DNA of 64,000 nucleotides from Macrotis lagotis (GCF_037893015.1 NC_133658.1:55702498-55766497); one strand, 5' to 3'; counted from the stretch's first letter, positions 41,648 to 53,517 are shown. Notes: generated by a model not told the origin, from the letters alone. Made by a program: numbers and translations.

Positions 41648-41790
41648 GTAGTGGAAAGAGAATTGGTTTCAAAGTCAGAAAAGCCAGTCCCAAATCAGTT
41701 TCTGATTGGGAGAAAAAAATCACCCAACCTCATCTTTTCCTTCTGTGAAATGGGAATCATAGTTGGCCGTTTGTTAAGCCTTAATAGCTA
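41648..41790 (+). mobile_element. CORE-SINE
   Basis: AGTGGAAAGAGAATTGGTTT and CTTCTGTGAAATGGGAATCA. Confidence 0.65.
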
Positions 41791-41814
41791 GTTTTAATCA
41801 TTATTGGTATGACA

Positions 41815-42005
41815 GCATTGCGTTGTGGTTGGAGAGTGGGCCTCAGGGCTAGGAAGACCTGGACTCAGATCCTACCCCGATTTAGACTGGCTTTGTGACC
41901 CTGTGCAAATCACTTAAATTCTCAGGGTTCCAGACAACCTAAGACTATAAACTGAACAACAGTTGCTGCTCTGTATTTGTAGAGGAAGGTCTTCTCACTG
42001 AGAGG
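41815..42005 (+). mobile_element. CORE-SINE (old subtype)
   Basis: GACAGCATTGCGTTGTGGTT, GGAAGACCTGGACTCAGATC and AGGGTTCCAGACAACCTAAG, with the downstream block CTGTATTTGTAGAGGAAGGT typical of this subtype. Confidence 0.75.
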
Positions 42006-43300
42006 TGCCCATGAATAATGAAATTATGGATAGAATTATTTTACACACATATCAATGTCTAATGGTAGCCATCTCTCGGACAGGGGTAGGAGGGGGAAGA
42101 GGAGGAAAAAAAGGGGGGAGGGAAAGAAACCCCAAAAGGAGAAAAACAATCCACTTCCTCTCTCTGGGTTGTTGTGAGGGGAAAAAGTAGATAGGAAATC
42201 TGAGCCATTATTTCTATTTAATCCTGAAAATAGGAGTGGGAGAATTGGTTGGGAAAACAATTTTTTTTGTTTAATAATTTCAAGATGATTTCCTTATCCA
42301 TAGTACTAAAGTCTATCTGTCCATTTAATTGTGGGGAAAGATAAGCCCTTAGTTAAAGCCTGTCCTCCTTTATTTGAAGGCCCACACAGTCTTTTAGTGG
42401 ACCAAAAAGAATCTGGATTGAATAGTTCTAAATTGTCTCCTTTATCTCTCTCTGTTTTCAACAGGCCCATCATTCTCTCTGACCATGGAGGCCTGGCCCA
42501 CCTATCCTCTCAGAACTCCCAGGGAGTTGTAGGGCAGTCCCAGAGGCTTTCAGGTAAACAGACACTTGAAACCCTTAGCAGGTAGCTGATAATAGAAAGG
42601 CTTTCTCACATCAATTTAAAACTGTGGCCAGTTGAAGACCTAAGGCTCAGTCCCCTTCTTTTTGGGTATCCAAGTGTGTGAGTGGAATTAAAACTTTAAT
42701 ACAGGCTGATAAGGCAGCATTAGACTGTAAATAGGGCTGAGCAGCCCTCCTTGAGGGGAGTTGAGCCAGTAGTTTGTTTAAGGTGATAACACAGCTAATC
42801 ACAGAAACACTCCTGAGTTGATGCTAGCTTGAAGGGCCTGGGTTAGGAGGGAAAGGATTGAGGAGAATCTTGCTTAAATAATTTTTTTTGACTGGAAGTT
42901 GAAGTTAAAAAAAAAACCCAACCAAACAAAAGCAACCCACAATTTTAAATTGTTTCTCTCTGACTGAAATCAGTCTCTGGCTACGGTTGTACATTTTCCC
43001 TCAAAAGAGAGACTAGTATAGGTTATCAATAGTCTTCATTTCCACAGGATTGGTCTGATGAATAAAGTACTTTGGAATGGGCTGTTTCTCAATCCTTTCA
43101 TGTTCTTTCTTTTATTTCACTGACCTTGTTCTTTTCCAAGAAATTGGGGTGAGGGCAAAGACAGACATCATTTCTTTGAGCTCCTCAAGTTTGATGGGGG
43201 GAAAGCATAAAATGCAGAATTGGGGAAGAACCTAGAGAGTTTGTCTTTCACAGTCCTTGTTTTATATAGGACAATACTGAGGTTCAAGGTGGGGGAGATA
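42006..43300. other. Repeat-free stretch
   Basis: About 1.3 kb without recognised repeats, moderate GC, with an exon-like pattern at 42465-42553. A region around 42690-42840 may be regulatory by its composition, an inference only. Confidence 0.5.
42465..42553 (+). other. Exon-like segment, speculative
   Basis: A pyrimidine-rich run (CTCCTTTATCTCTCTCTG) and TTTTCAACAG precede 89 bp that end in CTTTCAG followed by GTAAAC. The stretch is open in one frame (PIILSDHGGLAHLSSQNSQG) and is more GC-rich than its flanks. I recognise no protein domain. The splice-like match could be chance. Confidence 0.2.
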
Positions 43301-43302
43301 AC

Positions 43303-43672
43303 GTGCTGAAAGATTCTGTAGAAGTTATGTGGTCCAACCTTCATTTAACAGAAGAGAATGTTGTAACCCTGAGGGTCTTAACATTTTTGTGTGACCCAGA
43401 CCTCCCTGGCAGTTTGGTGAAGTTTATGGATTGCTTACCAGAATTATGTACTTAAATGCATCAAATAAAACACATAGAATGTCAAATACTCATTAAAATA
43501 GTTTTGTCTAAAAAAATATAAAAAATAAGAAAGAATAGAAGATAAAAAGTAAAAATAAAAGCTAAAAATTAAGCAAGGTTCACAGGTAGTATGTGACAGA
43601 ATCAGGATTTGAACTTAGATCCTCTGACCTGGATCCAGTGTACCTTCTATTATCTGACACAGCCTCTCAGCA
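43303..43672 (-). mobile_element. CORE-SINE, split by a hAT MITE
   Basis: Left part 43303-43368 (TTATGTGGTCCAACCTTCAT). It resumes at about 43561 with GGTTCACAGGTAGTATGTGA and TTTGAACTTAGATCCTCTGA. Confidence 0.7.
43369..43560. mobile_element. hAT-type MITE in a CORE-SINE
   Basis: CTGAGGGTCTTAACATTTTT, CAGTTTGGTGAAGTTTATGG and AAATGCATCAAATAAAACAC. The right half has decayed to A-rich sequence. Confidence 0.7.
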
Positions 43673-43674
43673 TA

Positions 43675-43860
43675 GTGTAGTGACAGGAACATTGGACTGG
43701 AGAATCCAGGTTGGGTTCTAGACCCAGTTCTGATACTTATGACTTCTGTGACATTGAACAGGTAACTTCTCATTTTTAGGCTTTACATTGTTCATTTATA
43801 AGGGGTAAGACTAGGACCCCTTCTGGTTCTAACCGGGATCTCCACAGGTCATGTAGACTT
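43675..43860 (+). mobile_element. CORE-SINE
   Basis: TAGTGACAGGAACATTGGAC, GTAAGACTAGGACCCCTTCT and GGTTCTAACCGGGATCTCCA. Confidence 0.75.
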
Positions 43861-44089
43861 ATGAAAAGATGTACAATTAATGAATGAGTGTGGGGTAGGT
43901 ACCAGGAAAGTTGAATATTAAAAGACAAGAGCTGGTAAAGGACTAACTTCTGGCATTTATATAGTAAAAAGAAATCATATAAAACATTAGAAACAAAGCT
44001 GACCTTAGAGAGGAGGTTGATTTTTATGATTCCTCTTGGCTTCTCTTTTGGATAAGAGGTGTGATTTCATGGGAGTAGCTAACATTATT

Positions 44090-44330
44090 AATAGTTAACA
44101 TTTATGTAGCTCTTATCATGTTTCAGGAACTTTAAAATTATTCTCTCATTTAACACCCACAACAACCCCAGGAGGTAGGTGCTCTTATTATTCCCATTTT
44201 ACAATGAGGATCCTGAGGTAGAGGATAAGTGACTTGTCCAAGGTCACACAGCTAATACGTAGCAGAGGTAACATTTGAACTCAGATCTTCCTAACTACAG
44301 ATCCAGGTCTCAATCTACTACATTCTAGTT
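44090..44330 (-). mobile_element. CORE-SINE (MAR1-like), near full length
   Basis: TCTCTCATTTAACACCCACA, GGAGGTAGGTGCTCTTATTA, AAGGTCACACAGCTAATACG and GAACTCAGATCTTCCTAACT. Confidence 0.85.
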
Positions 44331-44334
44331 ATAG

Positions 44335-45384
44335 GGTAGCACTTCTTTGGGTGTTATCTAGTTGACTGGGGAGAGACTAAGATGCTGACTGAGCTGGACT
44401 AGACCTTCTCAGGTCATCCAGCCAAGACGTATAAGTCAAAAATTCTGCAATTTAGCTATTAGGCTCTACCCATTGGACTGCTGACTGACCTACAGTGGAT
44501 GTATTTGAATTCCCAGGGCTGTCAGACAAGTGATGGTGCCTCCACTCCCCTTCCCCCTATCCTTCCATTGCCAAGAAATATCTGAAGGTCACTTGTATGA
44601 TCATAAGAGGATGTGATCAGGAGTGGGTCTGGAGGAAGTCTTTTCTTTCTTTAAAACATATTGCTAGGACTTCCCAGTCTTGTGGATTATTGGGTCTGAG
44701 ACCTGCTCACACTGCCTTTGGGTTATTTTGATTGGGACTTAGTATATATGTAAATAACAAAGGGAGGAAAGATTTTTCCTCTGAAATCCAGTGAATCTTA
44801 GCTCATTCCATTTTCTTTGGGTTGAAGGATAAACCTGGGGAGGCAGTTGGGGGGGGGGGTTAAAAGAGAACAGCCTCACTTGCCTGGGTTTGTCCAAGGT
44901 TGGGGTTGACTGGAAATGGTGAGTTTTTATCTGCTGGCAGCCAATATGAACTGGCCATAACAGCAGCAGCGAGCTTCAGGGAAAGTAAGAAGCTGTTTGT
45001 TGGCTGGTATTATTTATGGCGCAGCCGCCTGTAGTGAGGGCCTTGTACCTCCCTTAGACACACAACTGCAGCTTTCAGACTTTACAATCCCTGAAGGTAT
45101 TTGTGTATAAAAGAGACCCTGTCACGTTTATGCATGTTTGATTTATTTGATATCATTCATTATCCTTTTCTTTGGAAGGCTCAGACAGCAAAACATTTTG
45201 GGGGCACCAAATGCTTACTTTTTTTCTTTGACATTCAAAGAGGGGAAAAGGATCCTTTCTCCTGTTAAAAACTTGATTGGTTCTATAGTCCTGTGATTTT
45301 GTGAAAACAGCCCTGATTTGGGGTTTTAATCCGGTTCTTTTCCTTACTCCCAGTGTGATCCCCAGTCATAATTGCTAACAGTCA
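44335..45384. other. Repeat-free stretch with possible conserved element
   Basis: No repeat recognised. The part at about 44930-45170 is GC-balanced and includes AACAGCAGCAGCGAGCTTCA, TTTATGGCGCAGCCGCCTGT and GTCACGTTTATGCATGTTTG, which read like a conserved regulatory element. This is inference: no alignment was possible. Confidence 0.35.
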
Positions 45385-45612
45385 GCATTTAGACAAAGGT
45401 CTGCAAAGCACTTTATCAATGTTATCTCATTTGATCCTTGCAACAGCTTTGGATAATATAGTCGGTGGTATCATTTGCCCCATTTTATTAAATGAGGAAA
45501 CTGGGGCAGAGAGAAGATAAGCACTTGTCTAAGTTCACACAGCTAGTATGTGTCTGAGGATTTGATCTCAGGTTTTCCTGACTCTATCTGACTAGCTGTT
45601 TCATTAACAGCG
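45385..45612 (-). mobile_element. CORE-SINE (MAR1-like), near full length
   Basis: CTGCAAAGCACTTTATCAAT, TTATCTCATTTGATCCTTGC, ATGAGGAAACTGGGGCAGAG and AGGTTTTCCTGACTCTATCT. Confidence 0.88.
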
Positions 45613-45629
45613 AGCCCCACTTTTTTTTT

Positions 45630-45715
45630 CCCTTTCTGGGATGCAAGCAACCTCTCTGTAAAATAAAGGGATTGGAATGATGATATCCATTGGTGACTCC
45701 AACATTCTGTGGCAT
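45630..45715 (+). mobile_element. CORE-SINE 3' part
   Basis: CTCTCTGTAAAATAAAGGGA followed by GGTGACTCCAACATTCTGTG. Confidence 0.5.
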
Positions 45716-45743
45716 TGTCTCTCTCTTTCCCCTCTAGCTTGGA

Positions 45744-45925
45744 ATAGGGATCCTTAATCTTTTTTGTTGTCCTGGACCCCTTTGGAATTTGGGCAAAACT
45801 TTTCTCAGAATCATATTGTTAAAGGAATAAAATAAAATATGTCAAATTACAAAGTAAACCAATTGTATTGTGAAATAGAAACAAAAAAAAGCAAATTTAA
45901 GAATTTTATATTAAGAATCTTTTTC
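45744..45925. mobile_element. hAT-type MITE
   Basis: TAGGGATCCTTAATCTTTTT, GTCCTGGACCCCTTTGGAAT and AAACCAATTGTATTGTGAAA match the family interior. The right end is uncertain. Confidence 0.7.
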
Positions 45926-46840
45926 TTTGAGATGAGTAAAGTAAGTTAAAATGCTTTTAAAAGTCTCCAAACTGAAATCTTTGTTTTATATTATAATTAT
46001 TATATATTCATTATACTATATCTATTATAACATAATTTATTGTAATGTGTTTCCTATATTATATTTTTAAAAAGTCAACTTGGGGCAGAAAGGGAAAGAG
46101 ATTTTCCCTTAGTAGTTTCATGTTTTTTGGTAATCATCGTTCTAATAACTACCCTTGGCCCATCATGCGGCTTTAAAAAATATTAAAAGTTGGTTAATTT
46201 ATTGAATTTTCTTGCACTTATTCTGCCATTCACTTTTTTCCTATAAGATTTTTTCTTTCTTTTCATTTTATTAGGTTAATAAAAACTTGTTTTTCAAGCT
46301 TTCGGGAGGGGGGTTCCCCGGGGTGCAATCATCCTGAATGTCAAATTCATCAGGTAACTAATGAAAGGACTTTGGAGGTCTCCAATGCATCTGTACCTGC
46401 AGTTCTTGGTGTCTCATAAAGGTATCGACTTTGGTTACATTGTATATTTTGTCTGTTGGTTTCCCCAATTTTTTCGGCCAGATCAGCTGTTTTTCAGATT
46501 TTATATTCGATTTGCAACACTGCAATTTCTCCCCCCCCCACATCCCATTCACTGACTCCCTGAAATAAATGAAGTTTCTGTAATAACATGAACTAGAAAC
46601 TTGTGGATAAAAGAATTTTAGAACATTTTAGCAAAAGGACTTTGGTGGGAAATGTCTTTACTCTCATTAGTGAGAAGGATATGGGCTAGTAGGTTAAAAA
46701 GGCAAAGTTGGCTACTTTAGATGGGAGGTGAGGGTCAAAATATGTTTTTCTGTCTCAACTCTTCAACCCATTCCAAGTTGGCCAAATACTTTTTTCTGGT
46801 TGGTGGTAGTGATAGTGAAGAATAGGTTATGACTACCCGT
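45926..46840. other. Repeat-free, AT-rich stretch
   Basis: No recognised element apart from AT runs at about 45985-46060. Two 64-codon frames on opposite strands at 46358-46555 have no recognisable domain. Confidence 0.45.
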
Positions 46841-46845
46841 GATTT

Positions 46846-46905
46846 TGTGTGTGCGTGTGTGTGTGTGTGTGTATGTAGTGTGTATGTGTGTGTCTCTGTG
46901 TGTGG
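46846..46905. repeat. TG-rich microsatellite, imperfect
   Basis: GTGTGCG and GTGTATG interruptions in a TG run. Confidence 0.9.
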
Positions 46906-47084
46906 GGGATCAGCTTGCTCATAGGAGGCAGTCAGCCTCTCTCCCCTTTCCTGAACATCATTCCCTCTTTATCAGAGACTCTCATCTTCCCTACATACAT
47001 ATATTGTGGACATTCAAAGTTTAGTCTATCCAAGACTTGTAACATAAGTTATTCAAGTCCTTAGGAGAAATGTGATTTTGTATT

Positions 47085-47185
47085 GTCAATAAACATTTAT
47101 TATGTTCAAGAATTATACTAAATTCTGGAATATAAAGACAAAAATCATATCTTGCCCTCAAGAAATATATTCTAAGAACATAACA
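47085..47185 (-). mobile_element. L2 LINE 3' terminus, antisense
   Basis: CAATAAACATTTATTATGTT and TTGCCCTCAAGAAATATATT. Confidence 0.65.
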
Positions 47186-47204
47186 GTTATATCCACAGAA
47201 ATGG

Positions 47205-47640
47205 AAATGGCCTTAGAGAAATATAGTCTTAAATTATCTCAAAGACTCCTAATCTTTTTAGTGTTATGAACTCTGTGGGTAGACTGGTAAAAGCCTAGGG
47301 ACCCTTTCTCAGAACAGTTTTTTGCAGGCATAAAAATACATAGAATTGCATAGGAAATGAATACAGATGCATACATACATGGATACCTTTAAAACATTCA
47401 GAGGAAGCTTCCATATGCTTTATAAGGAAATAAATATATATGTCTAATGCATGGCTAATATACAAACACAAATTCCCAGTCTCCATTCAATTTAAGAACT
47501 GAATCTAGTCCAACTTTCTCATTTTAAAGGTAAGGAAATTGAGGTCTAAAGAAATTGGGAAGGGACTTGCCCAAGGTCACACAGCTGGTCAGAAGGAGAG
47601 ACAAAATTACCACTCAATTCTCCAGAATGCTGGTTTTTGC
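47205..47640 (-). mobile_element. CORE-SINE, split by a hAT MITE
   Basis: Left part to 47239 (AATGGCCTTAGAGAAATATA). It resumes at 47502 with AATCTAGTCCAACTTTCTCA, AAGGAAATTGAGGTCTAAAG and CCCAAGGTCACACAGCTGGT. Confidence 0.8.
47240..47501. mobile_element. hAT-type MITE in a CORE-SINE
   Basis: About 262 bp: starts CAAAGACTCCTAATCTTTTT and ends TTTAAGAACTG (inverted ends). The left flank AATTATCT has TA at positions 4-5. The right flank AATCTAGT matches only partly. Confidence 0.75.
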
Positions 47641-47644
47641 AGCT

Positions 47645-50250
47645 TCCTGAAGACCTTAAGCAAAGTCACCCTGGTATGGGGAAATACTTGGGGGGTGACT
47701 GCATATGAGGTTCATTGAATTTTCAATTTCTAGCCAGTCCCTGACTATCCTTAAAATTTAACCCTGAGGTAGTTTTCTTCTTATTTAATATTGAAATGAA
47801 TTTATGTGAGGACACAAGGACTCTTAAATTCATTTCTCCACACTCCCATTTGACCCTTCTAGAGAATTTTTTTTCTTCTTTTCTTTCTACCTCTCATCTT
47901 TGGGTCTCTGTGTTCACATCTGCATATGGCCTAGTACAGAAGCTATTTTGGGAGTCAACTAGGGTCTGCTCCCATCATCTTCTTGCCAGGGACCCCAGAA
48001 ATTTATTATCCACTCTGCCTTGGTGCCAAATTAAAGAGGTCATCGATAATAGTTCACCAGATTTGGGAAGTTAATTACTTTTGATACATATGACACTGAG
48101 AACTGACTTGTGAACTCCCAGGCTACAGGAGAATATTAATGGTAAGTCATTCCTCATTTGCTCTCCCCCTCCCCCTCAGCCCCCCGTACTGGGGAGAATT
48201 TTGGGAGGTCTGTAAGGTCAGGATAGATCTATATTGTAAGTGACACTGAAACTGGAATGGCATTACTAGTCCATTTGGATCTGTTGTCGTACTTAAAACA
48301 AAAAGACTATTATGAAGCCCATAGATCAGCTGCCGTAAAAGCTTCCATAAAGCCGTGATCGCTATATGAGGTTAGAACAGCAGTGTTAATCTTCTCTACA
48401 GTGTTTACACAGCTAGCTCATCCATGGTGTCACTGGACTTGGGCCAGCTTGCTAGAGAACATTCTTGATTAAAAAATGTAAAAGTTTTGTTGTTTTAAGC
48501 AGTGACCCCAGGAGCTTACATATACCTGGGTTATCAGTTCCCTCATAATTCATGGATCTGCATTGCAAATTTGGGGGAGGCTGGTTTGGATTTCACACTC
48601 TTCTAATCCAGTTGGGGCAAAGGATTTAATTATGCTGCCAGTTCAGAGCCTCCACTGGGCCTCTGAGAAAGGAAACTGGGTCTGTTTTGGAGATGCATAT
48701 TAGGAGTCATCAATTTCACCTCCCCCCTTCTTCATAAAAATGTTTTGGGCTTCTAGTTGGTTTTCCAAATTAGATAAGGAGGTGTATAGGTCACACTCAG
48801 AAGTGAGCTTCTCCCAATGCCCCTACCCAGTTAGCTGGAGTCCTTGCAGCAAATGACTATCTCATTAATATACTTGGAAGTATTTTTGACCCACTGACAT
48901 TTTGAAAGCAGGTCATTTATTGGGAGAGAAGTATTTTAACCATTAAAAAATAAACTCAGAAGAACATGAAAACCGACAACAAAAATCTAACTTTTTTTCT
49001 CATCTATAAAACAAGAATGATAATAACGGTAACTGTGTGGGCTGTTGTCAGGAACAAATTAGAATAATATTTGTAAAGGCCTTTGTTGTTGTTATTATTT
49101 TTATTTCCTTTTTCAAACTCAGGTTTTCCTCTTCTAATCTCCCCCCCCCCCATACAATAGATCCTTCTGACTTCTTTTTAATCTGCTTCTATATTCTTAC
49201 TTTACTCTTCAACTTTTAATTGGGGGGAAAGTGGGAAAGCAAAATGTATTAGAAAGATAATTTTCCCCATGACTGTAGGAATGATTAATATTCTAAAGTT
49301 CTTTTCCCCCTATCTGAAAGCATTTTAGTTTTATCTTTTCTCTTAATGAACCCTACAAAACTACCATCCCTCAAATCTTCTTCAATCAGCCTAATTCTAA
49401 TCTCTTTTTTCTAGGGGAAGGGAAAAATAATTTTTGGATGGGCTTGCAACTGGTAGTTTTCATTTTTTTTTAACCCAGTTTATGTTAGATAACATGTTTA
49501 ACACAACAGAATGTCAGTCTCCGTCTTTCCTCAGTTAACCATTCTGACTGAAAAATAGTCTCTTTGATTAAAGTTTTACATATTGCACCTATGTCTTAGC
49601 TCCAATATTTAGGTGCTCTGGCAAGAAAACATTTTCTTTTGGATCCTAGGTGGGGGGGGAACCTTCCAAATCAAAAATCACTTACTACCACAATCATAGA
49701 AAGAAAAGTATTTCTCTTAAGATAAGATTAGCAGGACAAATACATCATGGCATTCGATCTTTTGAGAGACATTTGGAAAACTGAAGTCTTGTCTAAAATA
49801 TAACTTAATCTCACTGAGGCAATGAATAAAATCTGAATTGAGCAAAGGCAGCCAACCAGTAGCTTGCATTATTAACCAGGCTCTTTGGAAGCAGGATCCA
49901 TCTGTATTTCACAACTAATCATTAAATATAAAACTTTCCTGAGTCAAATAGGTTTTAGAGAAAATACAAATCAAATACTTAACACAGCTAACATTTCCTG
50001 TCCGGGGAAGCATTTGTTTAGAGAGAGTGAAGTTTTTTAGAGTGTAGTTTCATTGGAAAACCAATTAATTTCCAGCCTGCAGCAGGATGTATTAGCTCTT
50101 TAATATGACTTGCTTTAGGCTGACTTTTCAGAGAGCCGAACGTGTAGACATTTGGCCTGGTGACTTTTTGTAATGTGGAGGCAGGCGACCAATGTCCATT
50201 ATCCCAAGTTGGGATTTATTTTAATGCATACCATTATCTCTGGTCACCGG
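47645..50250. other. Repeat-free stretch, possible regulatory DNA
   Basis: 2.6 kb without any recognised interspersed repeat, the longest such run here. Two parts look most constrained by eye: 48240-48700 and 49850-50250 (AGAGAGCCGAACGTGTAGAC, GGCGACCAATGTCCATTATC, several TAAT-type motifs). Short poly-C runs occur at 49141-49151. No supported open frame. Confidence 0.4.
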
Positions 50251-50254
50251 AAAG

Positions 50255-50262
50255 ATTAAATG

Positions 50263-50293
<31 letters not shown>

Positions 50294-50305
50294 TTTTTTT
50301 TTTTT
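50255..50305. repeat. (TA)n and poly-T
   Basis: TATATATACATATATATATA followed by a T run. Confidence 0.93.
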
Positions 50306-50417
50306 CTCCTCCCTTTCTTCTTGTCCTAATCTTGGTTAGTTTACTTCTTTTTGTCTTAGTCCTGGCAAAATGAGTTATATATTTTAATTCGTTGTATTTC
50401 CTCTATTGATTGTTTAG

Positions 50418-50535
50418 TTAGTGACTTTGCCAACTTCCTGGAGGTTCATGTCGGATTCTGCAAAAGAACTGTATTTCCTTTTGGAATGGGGACTGAGAAA
50501 GAGAGGCAGCAGAAGCCCGGGTTCATCAGCAAATT
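50418..50535 (+). other. Exon-like segment, very speculative
   Basis: CCTCTATTGATTGTTTAG precedes 118 bp that are open in one frame (LPTSWRFMSDSAKELYFLLE) and end before GTGAGTAC, a good donor match. The segment follows a possible conserved element. No domain recognised, and a chance match is quite likely. Confidence 0.15.
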
Positions 50536-50641
50536 GTGAGTACACAACTTGCTTTCCTCTCTCCCCGACTGGCTTCCTCTCTTTTGCTCTTCCTCCTTTC
50601 TTTCCATGGAGACACAGATCTGCCTGCAGCATAATCCAATG

Positions 50642-50644
50642 TGA

Positions 50645-50728
<84 letters not shown>
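50642..50728. repeat. (CT)n microsatellite
   Basis: About 42 CT units with one TTTC interruption near the left. Confidence 0.98.
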
Positions 50729-50729
<1 letters not shown>

Positions 50730-50730
<1 letters not shown>

Positions 50731-51876
50731 CTTGTTCTAGACTTTGAATAAAACAGTCTTTTGAAGATTTCTCAAATGAAAATCAAATAAACACACAAAC
50801 AGTCGGAGAGCCTGAACGACATATGAAAGTATAGGACAGAGGAGTACAGAATGAAAAAATGGTTTCCTATATTGTAATTACATATTTTCATTTTAAGATT
50901 TGGAAAGATAAAAAAATAGATAAAAGAATTCTCTTTGATTTAAAGGTAGTGTGAGTTCCGCTACTATATTTATCTCCTAAAAGAGTTTTTTCTTTTTTTT
51001 TTAAATGTGTTTGTTTTCTTGATAATCAAATATTAGCAAACTACTGTGGTCTAGAAATTAAATTACAAAACTCAAATACTTTTATAAGACGTTCCCTTCC
51101 CCAAATTAAAATGTAGTAATGAATAACTGCTACATAATAACCAAAGGCTTCTGGGACAAGGATATTTTCCCTTGTGGGGAGATACTAGGGGAATATTTGA
51201 CTAAATCATTTGCAAAAGTAATCAGAAGGGCTGCAAAAATTTGTAGACTTCTTTATATTTTTTAGTAACCCATTTTTCCTTGCTGAACATAATGGAAAAC
51301 ATTCGAAAATTCTGAAGAAATCCTTTATTTATTGCTATGCCAGAATTTATGTCTTTTCTCCCTGCCTCAAATAATTCCAACATGTACAAGAATTTGTCAA
51401 ACAATATCTTTTAGTGAAAAGAATATAGTGACTTTTATTACCCAGAAGAAGCAATGAAAACTGTAATTAAAAGGCAAAGCTAATAGAAGAGGTTAGAGAA
51501 TAGCGTTCTCCAGACAAGAATTTGATTCAGAAATTAATAGTGGACAGATAATATAGAAATATGATCCCATATTTATAAAGGAAAAAAATCACACAGGCAT
51601 TAGAAAGTTGTTTTGCTTTAACTGTCTAAAAAGATCAAATACAAAAAAACTTAGCTGTTGTGTTTATATGTTCCTGTAACCTTGTATGAAGCTTGAAAGA
51701 ATTGAAGCATGATAAAGAGCAATGTATGGGGGTGTCCTCTCAGTGTGTTCCACAATTAATGACTGTGTGTAAGTATCTGGAATAAAGTAGACCTGGACTC
51801 AATGGTGAAAAAAAAATTAAGAATTATTGCAGCTTTTAAAATTTTACAAATATAAAGTGACACTAGCAGATTCTCA
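50730..51876. other. Unique-looking sequence
   Basis: No recognised repeat over about 1.1 kb. AT-rich. Confidence 0.45.
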
Positions 51877-52045
51877 TTCTCTCTCTCTCTCTCTCCTACT
51901 TGCTCTCTCTTTTCTCTCTCTGACTCTCTGTCTCCGTGTCTCTTCTCTGTCTCTGTTTCTTTCTGTCTCTTTATCTCTTTCTTTGTCTCTCTCCTCTCTC
52001 TCATTCTTTCTGTCTTTGTCTATCTCTGTCTCTCTCTTCTCTACC
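51877..52045. repeat. CT-rich imperfect tract
   Basis: TCTCTCTG and TTTCTGTC units. Open frames across it on both strands are artefacts. Confidence 0.93.
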
Positions 52046-52631
52046 ATTGCGTTTGGGGGAATTCGCAGAGGGGTAAAGAGACATACCCTAGCTAATTTCC
52101 AAGCAGGGATGTCATAGAGAGAGATAAAGCAGAAGCTTGACAACAAATTGCCTACCCGTCCTTCTCTTCTGTTAGGTTGCTTGTTGAGGTTGCCCCTGTA
52201 ACTATTGCCTTGTAAATCTTTGCCCAAGTTTTCTGATTTGGGTAGTGATTCTTATCCTGCAAAGCCTTCTTTATTAGCTGAAAGGTCCCTGCAGTGTCCA
52301 TTAGATGGCATTGCTACATCTAGAGACATGGTGGTGAAAATGACTATCAGTCTTGGCTGGGATGAATTCAGGGCTTCATCTTCTCTTTTGGACTTTCTCT
52401 AGCTCTGTTATAATACTTGATTTAAATACTTACCACCACTGAATGACACCTTTCATGCAAGACTGTCAGAATACATTATTATGAATATCTATAGAATTTT
52501 GAGCTTTCTTTTAAAATGGATTGACCACTGAGGCAAAACTTTGGGTTGAGATCATATGGTTTTATGTGATGGAAAAAATACAAACAAAACAAAATAACAA
52601 CAATAACAACAAAACAAAAAATGCAAAACTT
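52046..52631. other. No recognised feature
   Basis: Unique-looking. AACAACAATAACAAC-type low complexity at 52590-52612. Confidence 0.45.
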
Positions 52632-52800
52632 AGGATTTGGGATCAGAGGACCTTGGTTCAAATCCCAGCTTTGCTACTTGTATGTATAATTGGGCAAGTA
52701 ACCATATTTCTCTAAGTCTTACTTTTCTCCTAACTAAAGGAAAGGGGTTTGAAATAGATATTTATCTAAAGTTTCTTTCAGCTTGAAATCCTATGAGATT
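52632..52800 (+). mobile_element. CORE-SINE
   Basis: GGATTTGGGATCAGAGGACC, TTGGTTCAAATCCCAGCTTT and TTCAGCTTGAAATCCTATGA. Confidence 0.8.
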
Positions 52801-53515
52801 TAGTAACTTTGTGGGTATGGGTAGATTACCTTCCCTCTTGCACCTTCATTTTCTCATTTGCAAAATAAACAGCATTGAATGACACGAACAGTTCGGTGTA
52901 TCTATGATTTCAAATAAATGTTAACTATTTCAAAAGAATTTTCAAGATAAAGGTTGAAGCAATGGTCTAGTTATCTTAATATTTTAGCAATTGCCTGCTC
53001 ATTTTAAAAGCAATTGGCATTTCTGTTAATTTTTTTGTTTAACAAAACGATGTTAACGATGTGCCTTCATATAATTAAGAAAAAGTTTCCTTAGTGTCAT
53101 GAGACTTACAGATTAACAATCTAATTTATATAAAATGAAAATCAAATATACTAATTAATGCAAAATTTGCCTGCCTGAAAAATAGTAGAATAAAGAACAC
53201 ATAAGAAAATAAGAACAGTTGAGATATAATAACAATTTGTGTAAATGAATTTAGATATATCTTTATTATATTGATATATGTATATATATATACACATTTG
53301 TAATATAAATATATTATATTTATATTTAAGCTATGTTCCTGGATATAACTGGGCATAGATAAAAATGGTGACTTACATTTCCTAATACTAGCACTTGTTA
53401 AAAGGAATTATTGATCTGAATAACCATTTCCTTTTTTGTCACCAAATTTTCCTAGTTTAGTCTATGCTAAAAAGAAGAAAGTACTTAAAAGATAACTATT
53501 TTATTTACATGACTA
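52801..53515. other. AT-rich, no clear element
   Basis: Includes a TA-type low-complexity stretch at about 53265-53330. A CORE-SINE remnant at 52825-52925 (CATTTTCTCATTTGCAAAAT) is possible. Confidence 0.4.
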
Positions 53516-53517
53516 AA

